Source of the DNA: Corynebacterium poyangense
GTDB taxonomy: Bacteria > Actinomycetota > Actinomycetes > Mycobacteriales > Mycobacteriaceae
Direction of reading: 5' to 3'
Assembly (NCBI RefSeq): GCF_014522205.1
Contig: NZ_CP046884.1
Location: 806,001-870,000, forward strand
Length of the DNA stretch: 64,000 nucleotides
In this document: piece after piece, positions 26,728 through 34,776 of the stretch
How the letters are laid out: each line of letters opens with the position of its first letter
Position numbering within the stretch: position 1 is the stretch's first letter
Notes under the pieces: generated by a model
Database searches by the model: none
What the model was told of the DNA's origin: nothing
What the model saw: the letters and a program-made list of their open reading frames with translations, nothing else
Translations under genes and position numbers: made by a program

Positions 26728-26942
26728 TTAACCCTTGTTCGAATTATTTGATCCCTTTCGGATAACAGGGAGAGATGCACCAATGTCGTTTTCAGTGTGT
26801 TGTTTAAATTACCCTTGAATCAACACTTAACCATAGAGGATAGGTTTCGCTCTATCTCTGCTATCGATGTACAACCTGCGGCTAGTTGTTTCGATATCAC
26901 CAGAATTGTTTCTGTTTTCCAGGACGTTGGAGGTGCCTAAAG

Positions 26943-27812
26943 ATGGGAATACAACAGATCAGTGTACTGAAGCATAATGGATTCGGTTTGCTCGCGGGAA
27001 GCGCTCTGCTGTCGCGATTGGGCGATATCGTGGCTGGGCTCGGATTTATCTACCTCGCATATCGGCTCACGCAGTCTCAAACAGCGCCTACAGGGGTTGC
27101 CTTGGCGGAGGTTGTACCGTACCTCCTATTTGGTTTGATTGGTGGAATTATTAGTGATTCTCTTCCCAAACTTCGAGTCATGACCGTGGCCAACTGGTGT
27201 CGTGCTGCAGTAGAGGGAACCGTGGTAATTGCCCTGCTTCTTGACGTGTTTCCTGTGTGGATGTGATTGTAGCTCCATTTCTTTTGCAGCTCGGTGGGGT
27301 TATATATAACCCGTGCAGCCGCGCGACGATAGTGCATATCGTGGAGTCGGATCGCCGTGTAGCAGCCAATTCTGTCATGTCGCTAATTGAAAATGTTACG
27401 TCTATAATTGCACCTTTTCTTGCCAGCGCGATCTTGCTATTTGATGAGTTTCTGTGGATGTTCTTTGCTTTTGACGGGTTGAGTTTCGTTCTGAGCGCCG
27501 TTTTGTTATCCAGGTTGGGCAGTTCAGCGCGGTCGGATGAACTGCTAACTTCGCCCCCGGTAGCCGACGAGTCGTCGAGTGTGATAAGGACTGCGGTATT
27601 TCGAGTTAAGGTATTCTGGAGCGGTGTTGGAACCAGTAATACTCTAATTTTAATCTTCATCTCCACGTTCTTTGCTGTGCTTTGCGGAACGTGGGCCTGG
27701 CGCATGGGTACCCTGTTTATTAGTGTTCCTAATCCTGATAGTCCCACCTGGTTTTATTCTTTGTTGTTGGCTATATATGCAATAGCTGGAATACTCACCG
27801 GTTATTATCGTC
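26943..27812 (+). pseudogene. MFS exporter, frameshifted and 3'-truncated
   Basis: Starts at the ATG at 26943 after a good GGAGG. The first frame codes about 108 residues with the MFS pattern GSALLSRLGDIVAGLGFIYLA and GLIGGIISDSLPKLR. A one-base shift near 27258 moves the reading frame, which continues with ATIVHIVESDRRVAANSVMS and further helices to about 27800. There the sequence switches abruptly to an IS3-family fragment. About 290 of an expected roughly 400 residues remain. The type resembles DHA3 drug or siderophore exporters, which would fit export of a small peptide product. Confidence 0.8.
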
Positions 27813-28085
27813 CACTCCGACCGTGGCGGACAGTTCAAGTCCAATAGATACCTGCGCTTACCAAAAGATCACGGCCTGGTCGGATCCATGGAAAGAGTCG
27901 TGTCTACCGGTGACACCGCTGCGATGGAGTCGTTTTCCCTCCACTGCAACTTGGGTGTGCTCAACACCAAGAGATGGGCGAGTGGTGAGGAATTGGGTAT
28001 TGCGGTCATCACCTGGGTCGAGCGTTGCGACCATCACCGTCGCTGACAAAAACACCTCGGTCAACACACCCCAATCGAATAGGTA
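27801..28085 (+). mobile_element. IS3-family transposase C-terminal remnant
   Basis: A continuous frame from about 27801 reads VHSDRGGQFKSNRYLRL, then STGDTAAMESF, and after a degenerate stretch LGVLNTKRWASGEELGIAV and TPIE. These are hallmarks of the integrase core and C-terminus of IS3 OrfB. The N-terminal two thirds and the left end are missing, so it is not mobile. Its left edge is fused to the truncated MFS gene. Confidence 0.82.
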
Positions 28086-28199
28086 GCAATCAATAAAGAG
28101 CAGCCCTCCATGCTGTATAGAACTGACACCTAGATCTGCAGAAGACTGCCCCAGTAGTGGTTAAGATCCGCGAAAACCACCAGGTACCCCGAGAGCGGT

Positions 28200-28910
28200 G
28201 GTCTGGAGCGCAAACAAAGTCCAGCCTACGCCTGCATCTCAACCGAAGCCGAAGAATAAGCCTCCTCCTACGAAGCGCAGATCAACTACTACACTGCCGA
28301 TATTCACGGACGGGCTGAGTAGAAGTTCGCTGGCAGGTACGCAAATGGAGGCATCACTGGCACCTCCACGAAACACTATGAGGGATTCAAAACCATGATC
28401 GCCGGCGCTTTAGATGGAAAAACCGATCTTATCCTCATCAAAAGTGTCTCCCGTTTCGCTCGAAACACTGTCGACCCGCTCACGTATGTGCGCCAGTCAA
28501 AGATGCAGGCATCGAGGTGTACTTCGAAAAAAAGAAGACATCTGGATCCTGGACTTCAAACGCGAACTGCTCATTACCATCTTGAGCTCTCTGGCCCAAG
28601 AAGAATCGTGCTCTATCAGTGAAAACGTCACCTGAGGGCACCGCAAACGTTTCGCCGCTTGCAAGTTCATGGTGGCCTACACCTCACTGCTTGGATACAG
28701 CAGGGCAGAAGACGGCAATCTCGCTGTTGATCAAGGACAAGTCGTGATCGTGTGGCACGTATACGCTTGATTCTTCACAGACGCCACTCCACACACCATC
28801 GCCAATGAGCTCACCGCAGATGCCATCCCACCCCATGCACCCGCCACAGCTGTCCTGCATCCAAGAAGCGTCCCATGCAACCAAAATCTGCGTTGTATCA
28901 ATATGAGCGT
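28200..28910 (+). pseudogene. Large serine recombinase pseudogene
   Basis: Pieces in three frames together match a large serine recombinase of conjugative or mobilisable elements. The N-terminal part begins YACISTEAEE (first stop near 28257), then SYEAQINYYT and NGGITGTSTKHYEGFKTMIA. The core LILIKSVSRFARNTVD is followed after a shift by GIEVYFEKK, and after another shift by LITILSSLAQEESCSISENV. A further part includes TPHTIANELTADAIP. At least two frameshifts and three stops are present, and the C-terminus is lost. It is a relic of the element that once integrated here. Confidence 0.82.
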
Positions 28911-28922
28911 TTAAAAAACAAT

Positions 28923-29034
28923 GTACCGACCAATTCTGATAGACAGACCGGCATGGTTGGGTGGCTGTCATGATGGGCGTTTTGTTTCTCAGGATGGGCG
29001 GTTTGCTTGTCAGTGCAGGTTTCAGGGGGTTCGC
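28923..29034 (+). repeat. Long direct repeat, copy B
   Basis: Second copy of the repeat at 23409-23499, following the recombinase relic. It carries an extra segment of about 20 bp that is a tandem, slightly diverged duplication of GATGGGCGTTTTGTTT. The pair brackets about 5.4 kb of the island. Confidence 0.8.
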
Positions 29035-29658
29035 AGTTTTTGAACTCGCAGTTTGACGGGGGGCGAGCGAGGCAGCTCTGGGTGCTGCTATGAAGAGCCC
29101 ACTAGCTGCCGAGGTGACCACTGGGGCGGTATCCGCTAAAAAATTCGGCAATCACATTAAAGATAAGAGGTTCATATCCAGTATCCGATTGGATACAAGT
29201 CTGTACGGGGTACTGCAATGACGACCGTGACGGGCATACCTAGCGCGAGAGAAACAGCCCCTTCAGAGTGCTTCGGAAGATAGTGTTTGCGGTCTGCAAG
29301 TGTTCCTATATTTGCGAGATTGTTAGCCGACTGTTGTGCCGCGGTGTGAGAATGGAGTGTGCTACCAGCACAATGTACACCCGCGATGTATCGCAAAATC
29401 CATTACGTAAATACCAAAGGATTGGTAGTGCATGGTCAGTGTAGCAGCTATTTTTCGTGTTATGACCCATAGCTAGGGGTCGTAACACATCAGTACGCCG
29501 GCACGAGGACAACGGCAGAAGATGTGGGAGCGAGCGCCGTCAGGCACCAGTGTCGCGTGCGACGAACGTTTATGAAAATGCACTGCAATAAATTTAAGTC
29601 TTGCGAGCCTGAAAGTCCTCGGATTACTATGTGACGTGAGACTAGTGAGGAGGGGAGA
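29035..29658. other. Gene-poor stretch after repeat copy B
   Basis: No gene could be supported. A 74-codon minus-strand frame (29172-29396) includes LALGMPVTVVIAVPRT but has no clear family or ribosome-binding site. The DNA looks like old element debris. Confidence 0.4.
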
Positions 29659-29868
29659 ATGCAATTAGAGAACAATCTCAGTAAACATACCAACGCTTCG
29701 GTCAAGGGACAGTCGACAACTTCTGCCGTCATGGTCGTCGCAATAGTGCTTGGTCTGATCTTTATGGCTGTTGGCCTGCCACCCGTGGGGGGTGTGTGCT
29801 TTATAGTTGCGCTAATCTGCGCACTCACTATCGTGGTCAAAGCGTTAGATCAAAAGCTTCATAAATGA
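29659..29868 (+). CDS. Small two-helix membrane protein
   Basis: A 69-aa frame with a strong ribosome-binding site (GAGGAGGGGAG just before the ATG). A polar N-terminus (about 20 residues) is followed by two hydrophobic segments (about 22-40 and 43-60, with PPVGG between) and a basic end KALDQKLHK. No family is recognised. It lies between island debris and an ABC ATPase remnant, so it may have belonged to a transporter or immunity unit. Confidence 0.55.
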   Translation: MQLENNLSKHTNASVKGQSTTSAVMVVAIVLGLIFMAVGLPPVGGVCFIVALICALTIVVKALDQKLHK

Positions 29869-29887
29869 ACCATCGCTGGAGCCTCAG

Positions 29888-30257
29888 AACCTGACTAAAG
29901 CCTTTGGCGGTTTTATTGCTAGGACCAGTTAATGTTGAATAACCTAAAGACAAAGCAACTGTTATTTTTGTTCTAAAAGGTGCAGGAAAAGGTACGCTAA
30001 TCGCTCTTTTAATGGGGATAGCGGAAAAGATGAGGGTGAGGTGTTTAATAACCGCCTATTCACATGGGGTGGAGTATTCGAATAACCACTTTATCCTCCT
30101 CGCACTGGGGTTAAAGGTCAAAGTCGAGGCACTCCGTATTGTATCTAGCATAGCCCGTAATTCTGTGACTGAATTATTGATGAATACATTTTACATCAAT
30201 GCTGCACTCATACATTTGCGAAGTTGTCAACCGGAAATAAACAGTACCTTTCGCTAG
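29888..30257 (+). pseudogene. ABC transporter ATPase remnant
   Basis: Degenerate but recognisable: NLTKAFGGFIA, then after a stop a Walker A-like LKGAGKGTLIALLMGIAEK, a one-base shift to DEGEVFNN, and a further frame containing LLALGLKVKVEALRIV. The order corresponds to the first half of a single-subunit ABC-2 type ATPase. Signature and Walker B regions are missing. Together with the small membrane protein upstream it suggests a lost exporter or resistance transporter. Confidence 0.6.
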
Positions 30258-30400
30258 GTGAAGGTCAAAAGGGGTAAAACTCCGGAGTGAACCCATTGGG
30301 TATAAATGTGCTTTCCTGGATTTTGTGTGAGCATTTGAAGTATGGCGATTTACAAAATAGTCGGTTATCTATTGGATATCTCGCCTAGTATGTGAAACTC

Positions 30401-30423
30401 TAGTGATTATTTACGGATCACTA
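30401..30423. terminator. Weak hairpin terminator at the island's right edge
   Basis: Stem TAGTGAT/ATCACTA with a 9-base loop, followed by TTTCTTATC on the plus strand. It lies just past the stop of the minus-strand kinase gene. Confidence 0.45.
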
Positions 30424-30442
30424 TTTCTTATCTAAAGAGAAT

Positions 30443-31017
30443 TTAGAGCGGATGACTTCTTAGTTCTTTGATGAGAGCCGTAAAATCACCTGGCTTGTTG
30501 ATAATAATAGTTGGTGGGGAGTCGGGGTCTTTTGCCCATGATCTCATAGTTTTCCGGCGTCGGGAGAAAGTTGTGGCATGCCATAGCAAAATGGAATCGG
30601 GGGAGAAAAAGGTGCCATGAACGGTCTCGATATTTCCATTACAACATGGGGTGCGGTAAATAATCCTGCGCGTAGTTCTTGTGAGTAGTCGATAAAAAGA
30701 TAATGCGCGGTGATAGTCCAACCCCACTATGACGTCGCACCTTTTGAGGACGTACGGTCTCCAACTGCTGTAGGCGCCGTCGATAATCCATCGAGGAGAT
30801 TGGCAAATTTCTTGAGCAATAACTTGTTGCTCAGCTGGGGTGCGATTTCTCCAAGGGGCTTGATGGCGGGAACAAACCCGATTTCCTCATCCACATTGTG
30901 GACCGGAATCTTAAGAATTACTCCTAGCTGCTGGGCGGCGCTGGTTTTTCCGCACCCAGAAACCCCAAAAACCAGGATTCGATGGGCATCGCGAAGATGA
31001 GATATGTGTGCTTCCAT
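30443..31017 (-). pseudogene. P-loop kinase of the adenylate-kinase/FlaR type, frameshifted
   Basis: The N-terminal part (ATG at 31017; an ATG at 31071 is also open) has Walker A VFGVSGCGKTSAA. Near 30797 one base appears to be missing: after KKFANLL the family motif WIIDGAYSSWRP continues in another frame, followed by CDVIVGLDYHRALSFYRLL and TRTPC-like sequence, to 30443. The combined length (about 190 residues) is right for topology-modulation-like kinases. One clean lesion suggests recent inactivation or a sequencing error. Confidence 0.72.
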
Positions 31018-31046
31018 GGTGCTGGTGTGCTCAGCCTGAGGTGGAG

Positions 31047-31844
31047 CTAGGGGATGCGCACCGTCAAACACTGAGCCATTACCCCAAAGGGCCCGTGTTT
31101 GTCGTGGAGGAAATTATGGGTTAGCCCTAAACCGGTGGGGCCGAAGTTAGCTCTAATATCGTGACCTAGCCAATCAGAGAATCCGTTTTCAACTTCATGA
31201 AAGTCAGGAACCCGAAAGAAGTGCGCGCTAAGGTCTACGTTGGGGAACATAACTTCTTTAGGGTTGGCTCTCAATGCCATGCCGTTGGCAATATCAAACA
31301 TGCTGGCGGCGAGGGAAAAAGGGCTAGCTGGCTGGTCATCAACTAAAAGTGTGTTGGTGCGTACCCACATGTGGGCGCGGCCGGTGTCAAGTTCGGTGCG
31401 GAAACCTTCAAGAGTTTCTAAAAAGTCTCCTTGCCAATCTTGGACGGGGGCGAACGGTTGCATCTGGGAACGAGGGGTAATGGATTCTATAGCCGTCCCG
31501 GCAACTGCTTGGGTATCGCTGGACACCATAAACCAAATGTGAGCCTGAACAATTGTTCTTCCTTCGTGGAGTAACCGAACTTCCACGAGCTCAATGGTTT
31601 TACCTTTCCGAATGACCTCAACTTGGTAGTCATAAACATCAATAGGAACGACACCGTAGATTTCGTAAGTTACTCGGCCGATGCTGAGATGATCCGTCCG
31701 GCGGACCGCAAAATCTGTTTCGGCAATGTGGAGAATTAATCCTAAAGAAGGAGCTATATGCTGTTCTGACGTATTCCACGCCCCGGTTGTAGCCGAGGTA
31801 GCAGTGTATTGTTGAGCTCCTGTCCGGATGAAATAAGAATCCAT
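31047..31844 (-). CDS. Acyl-CoA thioesterase-family protein
   Basis: A 265-aa protein resembling double-hotdog thioesterases (TesB-like/4HBT_3). The N-terminal half includes SIGRVTYEIYGVVPIDVYDY and QAHIWFMVS, and the second hotdog includes GRAHMWVRTNTLLVDDQPAS and ASMFDIANGM. These enzymes hydrolyse acyl-CoA thioesters; the acyl chain cannot be inferred. Its 3' end meets the P-loop kinase gene, possibly in one operon. Confidence 0.8.
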   Translation of the reverse strand: MDSYFIRTGAQQYTATSATTGAWNTSEQHIAPSLGLILHIAETDFAVRRTDHLSIGRVTYEIYGVVPIDVYDYQVEVIRKGKTIELVEVRLLHEGRTIVQAHIWFMVSSDTQAVAGTAIESITPRSQMQPFAPVQDWQGDFLETLEGFRTELDTGRAHMWVRTNTLLVDDQPASPFSLAASMFDIANGMALRANPKEVMFPNVDLSAHFFRVPDFHEVENGFSDWLGHDIRANFGPTGLGLTHNFLHDKHGPFGVMAQCLTVRIP

Positions 31845-32033
31845 GAGGACACTGTAATATGCTCGGGCCTTACTTGGGCAGCAATAAACTCATAATTCGC
31901 TTGTGCCTTGCCACAAAATTCCCCGCACCCCAGCTACCAACAGGGTCTGTGGTGAAGATAAAAAACGACGTCCACCTGGCAGTGACCACTCTCGGAAGGT
32001 GCGCCACCACCTGTGGCGTGTAATCTATAGGCC

Positions 32034-32456
32034 ATGGATAAACCGGTGGTGAGAGATGCAGCCCTCCTCTTTTTTCGGGTAATTGTTGGACTCATCTTCA
32101 TTGTCCACGGTTGGCACAAACTCATGATCAGTGGAATCACTAAAACCACAGGGCAGTTTTCTGCCTGGGGAGTGCCTCAGCCGAAACTGTCGGCCTGGGT
32201 TTCAGGATTAGCTGAAACCGTCGGCGGAGCCATGCTTGTCATCGGAATCTTGGCTACCTTTGCAGCTACTGGACTAGCTTTACTCATGGCAGCAGCAATT
32301 TACTTTGTGCACCTTGGTGCTGCCGGATTTACCCAACTGGGAGTGGAAGGCGGAAATAGTATTGAATTCCCCTTACTTCTCCTGATCAGCCTTGCCATGA
32401 TTGTGGTTTTTGGTCCAGGCCGAGCTAGCGTTGACGGGGTGCTATCTCGTGCTTGA
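32034..32456 (+). CDS. DoxX family membrane protein
   Basis: A 140-aa protein with four membrane helices. It has the DoxX features LLFFRVIVGLIFIVHGWHKL, a GxxEtvGG-like stretch (AETVGGAMLVIGI) and a C-terminal helix. DoxX proteins contribute to redox or thiol homeostasis in mycobacteria in complex with SodA and SseA, but those partners are not here. It overlaps the zinc-finger protein gene by 8 bases. Confidence 0.88.
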   Translation: MDKPVVRDAALLFFRVIVGLIFIVHGWHKLMISGITKTTGQFSAWGVPQPKLSAWVSGLAETVGGAMLVIGILATFAATGLALLMAAAIYFVHLGAAGFTQLGVEGGNSIEFPLLLLISLAMIVVFGPGRASVDGVLSRA

Positions 32457-33132
32457 TTGTGAGCAAATTCAGGCGGCAATCTCTGCCCGCTTAGACGGCG
32501 AACCCACCGGGATCCCAGACGATGTTATTGACGCACATGTTGCCGCTTGTCCGGAATGCCGTGCTTATCAGGAAAAAATTCTTCTATTGCATGAGAAATT
32601 CTCGTTTAAGGAAGATCCTGTGGCATTAGCGGTTTCCCAGGGGCCACGGCCCGACTTGGCGGACAGCATTCTTGCTGATGCAGAACCACAACTTCGGAAG
32701 CGGGCAACAACTCGAGCTTTAGGACTAGCACTGACTCGAGTGGCCTTATGTATTCTCGCCATCGCCTACGTGGGGTGGGCAGTCACCCTCTTGGCGCGTT
32801 CTACCAACTTGTCCCCAGAGGATCCCAACAATGCGTTTGTTGTTGAAGCAGCAGCGTTAAGAGTTGCGCTGGCCGTCGGACTCATCTTCGGAGCTTGGTG
32901 GCCTCGCCTTGTTGTTGGAATGCTTCCAGTTATCGGTACGTTTTTTATGTTCAGCGCTGGTCTAGGGATGAGGGACTTTGTGCTTGGCCAAGCCAGCGAG
33001 GAACAGTGGTTACAGCTAGTGATGCTGTTTATTAGTTTGCTGGTTTTGTTGTGGAGTTGGCTGAATAATTACGGGCTCGACGCTTTCCGACGCTACTGGC
33101 TCACACTAGGGTCCGGTAGTGCCGGCCCGTGA
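32449..33132 (+). CDS. Zinc-finger (HC2) multi-span membrane protein
   Basis: About 227 aa starting at GTG 32449. The N-terminal 45 residues hold an anti-sigma-like zinc finger (CEQIQAAISARLDGE, then HVAACPECRAY). A basic linker and about four membrane helices follow (from residue 85 onward). The architecture is that of membrane-bound zinc-finger anti-sigma-like proteins, but no sigma factor gene is adjacent. It is coupled to doxX. Confidence 0.8.
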   Translation: MLDCEQIQAAISARLDGEPTGIPDDVIDAHVAACPECRAYQEKILLLHEKFSFKEDPVALAVSQGPRPDLADSILADAEPQLRKRATTRALGLALTRVALCILAIAYVGWAVTLLARSTNLSPEDPNNAFVVEAAALRVALAVGLIFGAWWPRLVVGMLPVIGTFFMFSAGLGMRDFVLGQASEEQWLQLVMLFISLLVLLWSWLNNYGLDAFRRYWLTLGSGSAGP

Positions 33133-33166
33133 TGATCATGAACGGGTTTTTAAGCAGTGCGTGGAT

Positions 33167-34726
33167 CTATTGCCAGCTTGGAAGCCACATCAAAGATTGA
33201 TACCACGAATTCGGGATAGGTAGTCCGTAGAGAATAGGGCTGAAATATATAAACATCGCTGCTACTAGCGCTAGATACAAAGCCACCGCTAAACCACCAG
33301 CGGTGAGAAATTGGGGGGAACCAGACTTATTGACCCCGTTGACTATCGCTGGGCCAGTGTGAGCCAGATGCCAGCATGCCAGTGCTATAAGACAGATTGT
33401 GAATGGTACTAGCGCGGTGGCGTAGAAGAAATACATCTGGCGATCATAAGCAGCTAGCCAGGGGAGAAATCCAGCAGCGAAGCCCATGAGCGGAACACCG
33501 TAGGAGCGTTGCCGTCGGATCAGGAAAAACCACAGTCCCCATAACAATGCTGGGACAGTAGCCCACCAGATAGCTGGCGTGCCGAACAGGAAAATTGCGT
33601 GGTGGCAGGCTTTTTCACCAGCCCAACAGTTTTGCTCTGAGGCTGAGGAGTAAAGAATCGGTCGCACGGCGGCTAGCCAGGCCCAGGGTTTCGAATCCCA
33701 CGGGTGGTGGTGTCCTGAGGAACTTGTCAAGGAGCTATGGAATTCCAAAACGGACAAATGGTAATACAGCCAAGAACCAAGGGACTCCGGGAAATAGTGG
33801 AGCCAAGATTCTTCGGGAACTGTTCCATTACTGAGAGCGTGGCGGTAGACGGATGTCTCTGAGGAAAACCAGGCTCGCCAACTCCAGAGATACAGGGCGG
33901 CTGGAAGTACCACCAGGGAGGCCAAGGCAGCGGGAACATCACGGATTAAGGTTCCCGCTGTGGGGGCACTCACCCCGGCTTTGGCGCGAAGTCGAAGATC
34001 TCCGATAACACTCAGAAGTCCGAAGAATGCGATGTAGTAGAGGCCGGACCATTTTACTGAGAGGGAAAGACCTAGCATCACTCCAGCGAGAAAGCGCCAC
34101 CAGCGAAATCCTAGACGTGGGCCGAAAAACCCCCACCGCACTGGAGGATGAGACCAGGCGTGGAAGATCCGGGCGGCGCATTGGCGGTGATCTTTCACTA
34201 ATGCCCAGGCGGCAGTGACGATGAAGAAGACTTGGAAAATATCGAGCATGCCGAATCGGGAGCCAATTAGCAGCACGCCATCGCAGACAGCGAGGAAGCC
34301 GGCAATGGCTCCGACTTGCCATGAAGAACTTAATTGCCGGGCCAGTGCCATGGTGATGAGCACCGTCGCGCATCCAAAAAGTGCTACCATTACCCGCCAA
34401 CCTGCGGGGGTGTAGCCGAATACTTCTTCGCCGAGGGCAATAAGTTGTTTAGCAAGGGGTGGGTGGACGACGAGTCCATACCCAGGGTTGGATTCAATTC
34501 CCCCGATAAGCGGATTGTGTTGGGATTCCACCATGTCCCAGGCTTGGGGGACATAGTGTTTCTCATCGAAAATCGGGGTTCCGGCGGACGTAGTTGCGGT
34601 AAGACCGGCGAAACGAGTGATAAATGCGAGAACACCAATGATGATGGTTGTTATCTGCTCTGGGCGCCCCCAAGGAGGAAGAGGAGTTAGGCGCACTGGA
34701 CGATCAGGGACAGAAAAAGTTCTCAC
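33167..34726 (-). CDS. pmt: Protein O-mannosyltransferase
   Basis: About 519 aa, a GT39-family enzyme that transfers mannose from polyprenyl-phosphate-mannose to secreted proteins. It has about ten membrane helices. The first loop carries the catalytic acidic pair FDEKHYVPQAW, then NPGYGLVVHPPLAKQLI. The GTG at 34726 is chosen because a start at 34768 would leave 8 bp to the divergent rsmI. It is divergent from rsmI, as in other corynebacteria. Confidence 0.93.
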   Translation of the reverse strand: MRTFSVPDRPVRLTPLPPWGRPEQITTIIIGVLAFITRFAGLTATTSAGTPIFDEKHYVPQAWDMVESQHNPLIGGIESNPGYGLVVHPPLAKQLIALGEEVFGYTPAGWRVMVALFGCATVLITMALARQLSSSWQVGAIAGFLAVCDGVLLIGSRFGMLDIFQVFFIVTAAWALVKDHRQCAARIFHAWSHPPVRWGFFGPRLGFRWWRFLAGVMLGLSLSVKWSGLYYIAFFGLLSVIGDLRLRAKAGVSAPTAGTLIRDVPAALASLVVLPAALYLWSWRAWFSSETSVYRHALSNGTVPEESWLHYFPESLGSWLYYHLSVLEFHSSLTSSSGHHHPWDSKPWAWLAAVRPILYSSASEQNCWAGEKACHHAIFLFGTPAIWWATVPALLWGLWFFLIRRQRSYGVPLMGFAAGFLPWLAAYDRQMYFFYATALVPFTICLIALACWHLAHTGPAIVNGVNKSGSPQFLTAGGLAVALYLALVAAMFIYFSPILYGLPIPNSWYQSLMWLPSWQ

Positions 34727-34776
34727 TCGGGTTATGCTACCGAACCGTGAGGAAGACTCGTGGCACACTAGAGGAC

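Larger units (their letters stand above)
23405..30440. mobile_element. Decayed genomic island next to tRNA-Ala
   Basis: About 7 kb of mostly broken genes between tRNA-Ala and the next core-like gene, visibly more AT-rich and with unlike codon usage. Contents in order: repeat copy A; a possible 42-aa precursor peptide; flavin reductase; frameshifted M16 peptidase; second M16-like C-terminus; frameshifted MFS exporter; IS3-family remnant; large serine recombinase pseudogene; repeat copy B; a small membrane protein; an ABC ATPase remnant. No duplicated tRNA 3' end was found, so exact borders are uncertain; the right border lies between about 30260 and 30443. Confidence 0.75.

Noticed and set aside
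28684-29151. 155-codon minus-strand frame across the recombinase relic and repeat copy B
   Set aside because: It spans two unrelated relics, has no ribosome-binding site and no recognisable family; it is a shadow frame.
30012-30257. Independent 81-codon gene after the small membrane protein
   Set aside because: Its start region GIAEK belongs to the Walker A segment of the ABC ATPase relic; it is a piece of that pseudogene.
23405-30440. Duplicate of the tRNA-Ala 3' end as right attachment site
   Set aside because: I looked for the T-arm and acceptor sequence in the island and found no second copy.
30785-30805. Programmed frameshifting in the P-loop kinase
   Set aside because: No slippery heptamer or downstream pseudoknot is apparent; a simple indel explains the data.
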